Shown here in pieces: positions 37,401-49,400 of a stretch of 62,000 nucleotides of DNA. Under the pieces are notes generated by a model, which had not been told where the DNA came from, did not search any database, and saw nothing but the letters and a program-made list of their open reading frames with translations. The DNA is from Phoronis australis (lineage: Eukaryota > Phoronida > Phoronidae), in contig NMRA01000201.1 of NCBI GenBank assembly GCA_002633005.1, positions 125,910 through 187,909 of the forward strand, in the 5' to 3' direction. Position numbers and translations under genes: made by a program. How positions within the stretch are numbered: position 1 is the stretch's first letter; each line of letters opens with the position of its first letter.

Positions 37401-40400
37401 GACAACAAATAATAAAGATTTTAAATTCTATTGGATGGTATCAAAGATTCTTCCGTGTATCATGTTTTCAGTGATGTCGATAACATTTACTTGGATGGTT
37501 TTGATGCTGCAATGTTCCGAAATTGTAACTTAAATTCAAAGTTTGAATCATTGATCCATTGGCCGGTCCAGGAATGTGCTCGTGAATAGAACTGAAGTTC
37601 CAGCTCCTGTTGTCGGCTAACACTGTTTTACCAACAGCTGGTCTTTCAAATTCCCTTTCCTCCAATTAAAGCACGCACAGATTCGCCTGTTTTCATTAGG
37701 TTCTGCTAATGAGCACACATAGAGCTTGACTGCAACAGCCAGACACAGCTTGGGTTAGTTCTCAGCCTCTGCTTCAGTTTGTTGTAAATTCCTAGCGATT
37801 ACCCAGTGATAGGTTTAAGAAATGGAATGCTAGTTAATTAGTCCAGCTATCTCGGGAATTAGGTCTGTGCATTTCTCTTGGGGTCGAAGTGTGGTTAGCT
37901 ATGGCAGCCTGTTCAATCCATACGCTCTTTCCTGGGAGCCCTTTCAATATCAATATCCTATGTAACCTCACACTCCTTTCTCGTACAGCAAGTTTTACAT
38001 ATTTGACCACACGTTCCGCTGATTTCCGTACCTGCTGAATGGTCGTTGGTTGATAGATGTAGCTGTTGGACCGCAGTTGTTTTTCTCGTACAAATCTTGT
38101 TAAACTATAAGTAAGCACATCGCTAATCACCATGGGATAGGTGACATATGCTGGTACTTAAGACTTAGGAGTCGCTCTCTATGTGGAGACCGGGCTATTT
38201 ATGCATTATCTTATATTCTTATGCTGGCAACTTTATGAACAATGGCTTACATTTTGCTAAATTGAAAACAGTTGTGTGAAAAATGGTTTTCCATTTGCTT
38301 TCTCGTAATGTCGTATTGTTGTTTACAAATGTGTAGAAAAGTCTCATGAAACGTATCGACTGAGAAATTTGAGGCTTGGGTTTCAGCTTGTATTTCCTTC
38401 AATTATCGTTGACAGTTGCAGCCACCACTCTCGGTGACGCATTAATAGCGACGTAATTGCCGTATCTTGTAATGAATCTACACTGCTGTTACACAATGTC
38501 GTGTTTTTGTTGCAGTGCCCAGCGTCAACTGTTTTCAGTGTGGTTTCCTAGCATTTGGCGTATTTTCCGATATTGACGTGCCGTGTTTGTATGGATTTTT
38601 GCCTTGTTCCAAACCACAAGTTCTATTGACTCTTGCTGACTTTGCCAGATGTCAACTACCCAGGGGCTGTTTGATTGCCAAACATTCTCCTTTGGCCTTT
38701 TAATGGTTGGCCAATGATTTCCTTTGATTTTCTTAATTAATTGTGGATAAAAGTTGAAATTTCATCCTGCTATGTGTTGTGCAGTTGCCATTGACTATTT
38801 ATTCAAATAGGTGGGTATATTGTCATTCAAAATAATGCTACTTAATTGTTAAAGTAAGCCATGTATTCAAGTTCCATTAAATTTAGTCTACATGTGGACC
38901 TTTCCTTTACCAATTATTAATTTATTATTGAATAGGATCTGAAATAAGACACTAGCAGCTTGGCTCCATTCAGTGTGCGTCCAGGTCCCAGGTTGCCTAT
39001 ATGGACATCCTTGCTCAAAGTTAGGCACCCAAGTTATATGTCCTGTTCAGTATTTGGACGTCCAAGTAAAGTAAACACGGGTACCAGTATTTCATTTAAC
39101 TAACAACATCACTTGGGGGCTCATTGTCGTGTGCAGAATAAAAAGTTTGTTAGGATAGGATGTAAGGTACAACTTATGAACTCGTATGTCTCCACAGCAA
39201 CAGTACCACCCAATAACGGCAACTTCACCCGAAGTCATCAAAACGCAATCTCATATCATTGGTCATAGTTGACACTTTTGTAAATTAAGATGCCCTTTTT
39301 AGACGCTCAATTTTTGAAGTCGTGGATGAATTCCAGCCCCCCGTTCAGTAAGACTAGGACCTCGCTGAAAAACAAGACTTAACGAGATTACGTGAGATAT
39401 TGTCGTGTATTTTATATAAGAACATGTCCCTTTCGCTAGATTTTAGCTAGGTCCTAGCATAGGTGCTAGTGTTGCTGAATACATGTATGAGTACTACTAC
39501 ACAAGCTCTTCTCTTGTTCTTTACAGTAAGCGCTTTATCTCTATAATTTAATCACCAGTTGTTTGCGAGTAGAATTCTCTGTTCACGTGATTCATTATTG
39601 TGTAGAATAATGATAGCAACGGTGTGACATGCTAAATACTCTTGACTAAATTATTTAATTGAATGTTCAGTTGCTTGCCAGGAAGTAAAAGCCTTACACT
39701 GATTGTCTCTGCTGGTTAATGTCAGGTAAAGCTCATTTTCAGTTCAAAACCAATGATTGAGTACCTCACACCAGGATCGGATGTAGATTTATTAAGACAC
39801 CATCACTCATTATAGAATTTCAATGATGGTGGTTTGTTACTTTGCTGCACGGCTAATGTTACAAAAGAGTGTAAGGTGATACATAGAAAAGGACCATTTT
39901 ATTCTTACAACTGTGAGTGGGTAATAGTCTGATATAACGTGCCGGAATTTTGAGAACCAGGTTTCTCCACTAAATAACAGGTATCAAACTGGTTCTCAAA
40001 ATACGGGCTCGCTAGGTCAGACTATTGCCCTGTAAGTCTTTGTATTTCATCAAGACCCTGTCTGTTTGTTCTTTCTTAAATGAAGTAGCCCATCCCGCAG
40101 GTGTACTTGCTTCTACACCTCTCACCAGTTAGGGGCACACTGTGAGGGACAAGTGAAATTTCATACCTTTAGACTGTGACCTTGTTTCTGATGGCAATGA
40201 AAATGTTATACAAAAGTCCAGTTAATATATTCCTCCTCCTGACATCTGGCACAAGAGTTGGTTCTTTTGAATGATGAGAATAGTTAGAAGGCGTTGTTGT
40301 TTTTTGCCTTATTACACAAGCTTTATTTGCCAGTCTGAAAAATCCTGGTCTCGATGGCTGAGTGGTCAGAGTGCCTAGCTAGTATTTGGTAGATCTATAA

Positions 40401-43400
40401 TTTGATTACTCAGTTGGAACAAGTGAGTTAATCGGACTGGCAACTAGAGCTTACCCTGTATTATTAGGCAAAAAACTACAAAGCTTCCCACAACGAATTC
40501 TGACTATTTTTGCACTTTATGGTTTTCTGGGACGTTGTTGACAAGTTTGCTCATTTACGGTTGTCAAGTATCTGCAGAACTGATGATTTTTACCTGGTAA
40601 AAAAAGTATGTATTTTTCCAGGGACTTGCATAATCAGACATAAATTACTTATCTCTTGGGTGCTTTCAAATTCAAATTGGACGCCTGTTTTCCACAATGC
40701 AGAAAACTGTTAAACATTGAAAATTTTTAGTAAGTGTCAGTGTATGACAAAGTTGCCTCAAATTTGAACAAATATAATGCCCAAAATTGTATTTTTTTAT
40801 TTTTCGGACGCTCGCTGTGTTGCCAAAATTGTTGAAAGTTTCACTGTGTGCTTGTTTGTAAAGCTTTCAAATAATCAAGTAAATTTGTCTTCTTGTTTAC
40901 TGTCAAAGTGCTGAAAATTTTGATGAAATGAAATTTCTCTCCTCTATCATATTGTGTTCTAATTTGAAGAAACTTTTCCGCAAGCGTTATAGAACTGCAA
41001 TGTTTTTAATGCTTTTTACCCAATGTGTGGCTGCATGTCTGCACTCATCTTAAAGTGTCATTTTCCTGGCTAAATTTAGTATAACATGGCTGTCTGGATG
41101 AAGTTCATTTGACATGTGTTCTGCTACTGTTCCACAAAGTTTAGAATGTCAAAGAGACCAGTCATTTGGCATTCTGTACATTGCAGTTGATGAAGAGTTT
41201 GACAACTTATAAAAAGAAAAGTTGTAGTAGTCTGGGTGAGTCATCTGCAACACAGTGTGTATTTGGTTTAGAACTACTTGCCAATCTGAACAGTGAACTA
41301 AACTATAAATTAGGCATGTCAGCTGCAGGGAATGGGGGATCTACTAATTTCATGCCTGTTTCTTGTCCTACAGTTCAAGTCCTCTGATGCCCGCAGAGTG
41401 ATATGTGCCCAATTTTTTGACAGTTTTATTGAATTTTAACCCACTCCACCCTACAATCTCTGTGGTAAATTAACAGTCTGGCCTCTCTGCATCTGCAAGC
41501 AATAAAATTTTGGGCTTTGGCAGCCACATCCCCAGGTAAAATGTTGTTTATTTCTGGAACTTATAAATACTGACTGGCTTAGTTGTATATGCACAGATGC
41601 AGGGAATCTTAATGTCTTCTACTCATTTGATAGCCAGACTGGACATCTGCATCTGGATTACAGTCTACTGAGCTGTAACACTGCTGTCTGGCGTATACCC
41701 TCATCATGCCCAATCTCTGTTCACATCATGGTGTAACGTTTCTCTTGTGATATCCTACGCCATCAAGAAACTCACTTTTCCATATGGTGCGGGCCTTTGT
41801 CTGGTGTCCAGTTTTAACACTTAACACGTGGTCCACAGCTCACTTATTGTATCCAGTAAATAGGCATTATGTACTCAATGTGTTCAGGTTTTATTATTTC
41901 AAAGCATATCCCAGGGAAAATATCAACACTTGGCTATTTTAATTAACAGTCTCAATGTCCATTATGTCCAAGAGTGAATAATGGCAGACATTATGATTAT
42001 CGTAAATCCTATTTCACTGTCCAATAAAGCCTCCACCTTGCTAATAACTAGATTCATTCATATTCGATTGTAGGAACATTGGTATAGCAGGTGGAAATTT
42101 AGAAATTACAGTTGGCAGCCCTTAGATAACTGGACATTCTGTTATGAATTCGCAGTGCCTAATCTTCTTATAACTCTCCTACCTGGATAGAGATTGGAGA
42201 AACCATTGAGGGAATTTGTCATTGTAAAGGTGCAGGGTTCGTCTGAGCTGTTTATCAGCCATGCTGGGACACATGGCTTTGCTGCTGGCCAGTCAAGTGT
42301 CAACATAGCGGTCATCCTCTCAAGGTCCTCAGCTATCTTGAGTAAATGGTCAAGACAAAAGAGTGCATGCTTGCCTTCTTAAATATAGCCAGTAGTGTCA
42401 AAAGGCTGGACTTCCCATCTGGGCTCTGTCTGTTGACTTTGTAAATTATGGATGTCTCTGCTATGGCTATTTATTTAGCCTAGCTGTGAACAATGCCATA
42501 TCCCCTTGCCTAGGATTAGCTTACCAGTGAGGGAACTGGAGGACACTCTTCATAGCTGTGCATTCTTTCCATCTAGACTTGTGCTTGCATGCGATTTGGG
42601 ATAGTGTTGGTAGAGAGCTTACGAACTCCTAGAAGTGACGACAATGCGTGGAATTCATTAAGCACAAATCCCAGCCGCGTTATTGCCGGTACACATGATT
42701 TATAAATGTAGTCTTCTACTTAGTTCCTTTAATTAATTATTTAAACGGCTAGCTTAGTGTATCGTTGGGTGTTTTTTACCTCGCGTTGCTGACACCGTTC
42801 GTTAACCATATTGTCTTTGACTTTCAGTGCACAGGAAGCACAGCTTAAGCGCATTTTTTTCTGGTGAACTGCTGCACGCACACTCTTCTGTTGTGGCATT
42901 CTGCTGATATGTTCGGCCAAGAGAAGGCGTGTGGTCTCCACTGCCTGTTTAATCGGACTATTCTTAGGCTGTGATTCCCCGCGGACTAATGACGCTTCAC
43001 TGATGGAAATTAATGCAACTTCTCAATCATTGTCAAACAAGATCTATTAATTTTTCTACGAGCCAAACCAAACCGTTGTGGTTTTTCAGTTTGCTTACAA
43101 AGTTGCTCACTAGCATTCTGGAGCTAAATTGTTTGTTGGTGTAAGGAAAAGGCAATGATAAGCATGTTTGTTGTAATGAAATCCCAAATTTTTTACACCA
43201 TTAGTAAGGGCCAGCATAGATGCAGAGTTATGTTCTAAGCTGACTGTCTCAACTTAACTATAACTGAGCTCACAGCAAGGTAAAATGTTCACTGATAGGT
43301 AACTAAGTTCTCACTAGGTAAACTAAGTTTGCACTAACCAGCATAAATGTAGTACACACGGTTACAGTGAGCCGGAGCCTGCGAGAGATTTGTTGTTGTC

Positions 43401-46400
43401 AGGTGACGCAATAATTAATTTTCATTGGTTCCTGCATTGTTCACCTTGCCCAAGTACTGCATGCCATGTAAAAGAAATAATTTTCGCCTCGCAAACCAAA
43501 ATCCTCACGATTCATTTTAGGGCAGAGGTGAGCTATGATATGATATGAACTGAGCTCAGTTGCTTTGGTGTCCCAAGTTCTGATATTGCAACTGATTTGT
43601 GAAAAGTGACTTGGGAAATGTGGCAGAAATTTGGTCTTACTTTCTTTCATCACAATTGCTGAATACGGGTTTAGCCATCACAATCTAGAAATAGGGTATG
43701 AAAAGTATCTTAGTTACAAGCAATTATGTGTATGTTCTCAGAGACTGCACTTTTGTGCAAGTGAGATTTTAATTAGTTTTCAGAAATAGTGCTGGAGGGG
43801 CATAGACCAAATTTCTGACTTAAGTATTGAGTCACATTTTATGCAACAGACACGAGTTCGTTTGTTCTCCAACTTTTCTTCTCTTGTCCTCTATGGAGCC
43901 AATCTCTGTGAAGAAGGCTTGGGTGTTGCAGAACTGAGATCAAACTCCACTGAGAGCCTTAAAAATAGTATACCCTAGCACTAAAGGCAGGGTGTCATTC
44001 CTGAAACATTGACCTTGCCATTGACTGTAGGCAGCACTTCAACACCCAGACCACTGCACAACCATTAATTAATTTTCATTAGCCAGTCCAGGAATGTGTC
44101 CAAAGCTTGTTTATTGACCCCAGCTTCAGTTGGCCATGCATCTTTGAAGCTACCGTATTTACGCAGTTGATCAGCACAGGCTAAATCCATTTTTAACAAC
44201 TTTGGTTTTGTCCTGGTCAAGGTTGACGGGAATTTGAAGTTGCGTTCAATATGACTGACAAGTGAAATTCTGTCATTTTTTCCATAAAAATGAAAGTTTA
44301 GAAAAGCTTATCTTTATCGTTGACATGATTTGTACTGTACAGCTGTCATATAAAATCAAAACTTTCATTAAATTTTAAGCATTTTAACGATGTGATCAAC
44401 CTTTGAAAAATAGAGCAATTAATTGTGTGAGATATTGAATAGAGGTTACCACACTGTAACTGGTTTTGATTAAGTCATGCACTTTAGGCTTTAGTAGCCC
44501 AAGTGAATAGCTTCCTATACATGCTAATGAAAAGTGATCAAACAGGGGATATCAGTTGTTTTAATATCCTTGGATTACTTCAGTAATTTCAATAATTGAA
44601 TGCATTATGATATTATAGTTGCAGGCTTTTCTATTTTGCGACTTGTATGTGATCCTGTACTTTGCCCTTGGCTCTTAGTGTTGATGTTTCAAACGTACTT
44701 TATATACATTTTCAATCTTACAATTTTACATCACCGTAAAAATCTGCGGTTTGGGACCGTGAAAATTTAAATATTTTGCTCAAGGTTGGAGGTTTTTTTA
44801 AATTCTAGAAAGTAGCAGTATTGGCCGTTCAAAATTCAAGAATTTCGATCATTCACCTCTAAATTTCATGCGTGAAAATGTGGCACGAGTGGCTATTTTC
44901 AACAACAGTTGATACAAAACACAGACTCCGATATTTGAGAAATATGATGAATACCGAAATAACCACATCCCAATTATCAGAATCAAGAAAGTTGGATCTT
45001 GGTGTCCTTCTGTAACGGAGAATTTTTACCATGGCTAGATTTGACGCAGAATATGTCGGAACCCCCCTGGCAATGGGTTTCCAGCTGTTCAAAGGTGTGC
45101 TGTTATAGTCAGGTGTGGCTGATGATATTACAGACCACTCCTGCAGCATAAGCATGTGTTGTCTTTAATTAAGTGACTGCCTCTTCACTAGTTATTCTGT
45201 TCCAAGGTATAACAACTTATTAATAGGTTCAAGTTAATTATACATGCCCAAGATTGTGCAATAGCGCTGCCACTGGTTTTCCGTGTCTGAAGTTGTCCGT
45301 TTTTTCCAAACTCTTCTTTTGTCTTGGGCGTTAGTTAAATCTTACAGTATTTACGCTGGAAGCAGATGGCAAATTGTGTTTACGGTCTGTGTGTTTCTCC
45401 ATTCGCATGCACAAAACTGGTACACTGAGTCTGAAACCTTAAATTATTCAGTCATTCATCTTTTCATTGACCCTTGTAAGTATATAGCAAAAGCGCACAA
45501 TGCAACAGACAAGCTGTTAAGTTTGTGACAGCATGCTTCAGTTTGTACATGACACACTTTTCCATTCATAATTATGCCACCCCTTAGTTGGTTTTCCCCA
45601 AGCATTTTGTGGTCAGGTAGATTGTGACTAAAATCATGCTGTTATATTATCACAGTCATGTCTCTGCTGTCCGAGGTCATAAATATGCAACTGCCTGTCA
45701 ATCGATAGGCTAGTTATTGTTTTATTAGGATGTATCATTGTCCTGTGGTTTTACCAATGACAAAGTCACTATCCGTCAAGAGTCATCAACCTGCGTTCAG
45801 TTCACCACTGGTTGAGTAAATATTCTCCGAAAAAAAAAAGAATTTATTGATTTTAGTGTTTTCGAGTTGTTATGTTGGTCTTATTAGGTGAATGGTGGTT
45901 GTTGACTTGAACAGTGCCCTGTTTGTGTTCTGTTCTAAGTGGCAAGGGTTGCTAAGATGCACTCCGCTTGTAATCTGCGTGGAGTCACTTGTTCAGTTCA
46001 GTATGTCCTAGTGGGCTTCATTCACTGACTGATAAGGCAAGAATTTCCTCTATCTTCAATCATTTGGTTCTGATAACCCCAGTGTTGACTTCACTGGGGG
46101 GAAACCTACTGACTACGTTGTCCTGTAGACAGTCTACAGTGAGTGTCCACCAGACCTCCCCACAAGAGTCTTGACCTGGCTGATTCAAAGATACAAGTAC
46201 CTTCTGTGTGTACACTGTATAGTGCTGTCATTCTGTAGTGTAGTGTGCTATGTGGTATTGAAGTGAAACCTGGAACAGATGGTCTGTAGAGGGCTCTACT
46301 TGTTCCGCTGGTTGAGTTCCCTTCAGTTTAGTTGGCGTAATGTTTTATTTCTTCAGAAAATTTCCACCACTTCCCTTAAAATCTCAGTTACTGAGAATGA

Positions 46401-49400
46401 ATGCTTGAAATTGCTCTCTGAACTTTGAAAATTCAAGTGGTAAAACTCAGCAATTTCAGACAAAAATAATTGCCGATATAACTGTTTGCTCCTCAGAGCT
46501 TGCTAACATTGTTGTGGATCCCCAGATTTTTCAAAGTATTTTCTGGTGGTAGTATAGTTCGCAACTTTGTAAAGCATTACTTTAAAACTGGGTAACGCAT
46601 TACTTGATGCTTCATATTTTTTATAAAATAGTGAGAAAATAAAATTTGATTTGTCAGTCATATTGTGCCTTACATTGGTCACCAAATCTTGATGTCTGCA
46701 AGACTTGCGCTGAAATCAAGGCTGGTAACTTAACCCAATAAAATACTAGGCTTACTTATTGACATGTGAGATTTGGGGCTGCTGTGAAACTAGTATGTAT
46801 GGCTCCTCACTGCTGTTCATTTCTGTAAAATTCAAGGTACCTAAACTACACGGTCAACGGACTCATAAACATGGGCACGGACGCATGAACACTGTCCACT
46901 TACTCACAAAACACGATCCACGCACCCAAATACACGGGACACGGATTCATATCCACGAGGAAACACGGTTAACGGACTCATCGGCTTCCTGGGTCAGGTG
47001 ACATCTCCATTTTGTCCGTAAACCATGTTTGGCGGTCCGTTAACCGTGTTTCCTCGTGAATATGATTCCGTATCCGTGTATTTGGGTGCGTGGATCGTCT
47101 TTTATGAGTCTGTTACCGTGTTTGTGAGTCAGTGGATGGTGTTTGCAGGTCCGTGAGTCGTGTTCATGCGTCCGTGGGCATGGGCCATGTTTTTGAATCC
47201 GTTAACCATGGAGTTTAGGTACCTTGAAATATTACCCTAGTCCTCCTCTTTGTCATGGCTGCTTGGCTTGACAGCCAGAATTGGAAATTAGGTCAAGCAG
47301 AAGAGGCTTTTTGTGCTCTAAACATAAACATGATAATGTGGAATGTTTTCTGTTGAAACCCATGCCATGTGGATGGACTGTTTGACAGCTATGTGTAAAT
47401 ATATGTCTACAATGTCTGCCTAGATCTCTCCAGAATTGAACTCCTATGGTTTGAACAGTTTATTATTACGTATACAAATCGTTTAAAGCTGCCAGAGTGT
47501 TCACCTACTGTATCACCAAAATTATAGATTATTCAATCTAACTCCCATTTAGTACTTACATTGGTTGTATGCACTCGATCACTAAATTGGAGAATCGGTC
47601 ATACCAAACATTAGGGTAGTAAAAAGGATTTTACTTCCTTCATTTTGAGGCTGTTAAATTGTCGTATTTCTACGGTATTCTACCAATTGTGGATGCGCAC
47701 AGTGTGACATTGATACACACACACACAACATAACGGCAATTAGCATCTGCCTTTTGAGTTTCCTCTCGTGTCTGTGATTCGCCAATGTTAAGTAGCCAAA
47801 GTATACAGAATTTGTCTTTGTATACTTTGAATCCAAATAAAGTTTAAGATAAAACAGAGTTATAAATTTTAGTAAAATTACTTATCAACCTCGATTGATC
47901 ACCTAGTGTAAATGTGAGTGACTTGTATGTAATTTGTTCTCATTTGATCGAACTGAGTATTCAGTGTAGGATAAGTACTTCAGTGTAGAGTGAATGAATG
48001 AAGGCTTTGTTAGAAATCAGCTGGTGTGTGAATTTGCCATTTGTTGGAAATCTCGTCAGAGAAACTGACTGAAGGTGCTGTTTTCACCACTAATCAGACT
48101 GGAAATTAATTTATGTCAGTCCCAGCTTGATCAAATCAAACCAGATTTAGGAATGATGCAATCTCCCTTTGGTAGGCTTCACAAATGCAGGCCATCTCTG
48201 ATGTATTATTTTTGTTTGCTTAAGCAAAGCACATTCTGTTTTCAAATAAGGGGCCATGTTGTTTTTAAGTTATGTAATGGTCTGTGGCAATGCTTGTAGT
48301 GGATCTGGTCTTATTCAAGGGTGTAAGCTGAGGTCCAAAGTAATATCACTCCCCACAATACTGGCTCCCAGGCCCAAGGCTGTGTGTTCTGCTGATATCA
48401 CTAGACTATGTGTGACCCACACACTTTTGTAGGTGAATTTCAAGCCCGATATTGAAAATTTAAGTAACCTCTTGTTCATTTTTGACAAAAAGAATAGCCA
48501 GAATTTCCCCTTTTCATTTTTCAAACGTTGTTGTGAATGTTGATAGATTTCTTAAATGTCTGAAATGTTGTCCAGTGCAACTATACTACATAACTAGAAA
48601 AATGCCAGGCATAACTTTGATGCTACTTACTAGTTATGAAGAGCGTGAAAATAAAATTTTGGTTGGTGTTGACTCAAGAGGCCAGTTCAATATCCTAGAT
48701 ACTTGTTGGTGAAACCTATGAGGAGAGACCATGTGTTACACTGCAATACCCCTGGCCAGTTTGAAATGCAAATGTTCCCTTTTGTCAGGTGTTGAGCAGC
48801 AACCATTATTTTTCATGTACAGTTGACGACAGCTTTTCATCTGATGACGAAATATGGATTTTCTCTTTCAACTTTAAATCAGTGTTAGGAACAGCTGTTC
48901 TTGAACTAAAGGTTGAACAACAGCTGTATTGTATTGAAGTAATATCGGTGGACTGCTGGGTGCGCCGATTAAAATCATCGTAAAACAAATTGTAGATTCA
49001 CAAGATTTTCTTGGTGATCTTGGTGAAATCCAATACAGCTGTATTTTTTATGAAGTACGCCGAGACTGATCAATATCTTCTGATGTGTGTGGCGCAATTT
49101 GTACACTTTCCTCCCAAACTACCGCGCTAATTGGCTGTAATTTCTACGCTGTCCGATTTTCCACCACATGCGTCCTGTGGCTTGTTATTAAAAAATGATA
49201 AATGCGCATAGTTATGCAGAGCCAATGTGCTGTATTATCGAGCTCTGTTTTAAACCAATCAATGAGCCATTCTCCAAAGTTCTCGTTGCTCGTATGGCCA
49301 GCTAAAGCCATGACTCTACTCGTAGGTTGGTGCAGAGCCATTTGTTTTTCACAGCCTTTTCATGTCTACCAGTCTTCCCAGAGGACGTGTTCATTTGAGG

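Noticed and set aside
40350-40430. Functional tRNA gene
   Set aside because: The A-box is tRNA-like, but the B box is degenerate and no acceptor stem closes. SINE head preferred.
43920-44075. Minus-strand tRNA-like SINE
   Set aside because: GCAGTGGTCTGGGTG and GTTTGATCTC hint at A and B boxes on the minus strand, but spacing is too long and no tail is visible.
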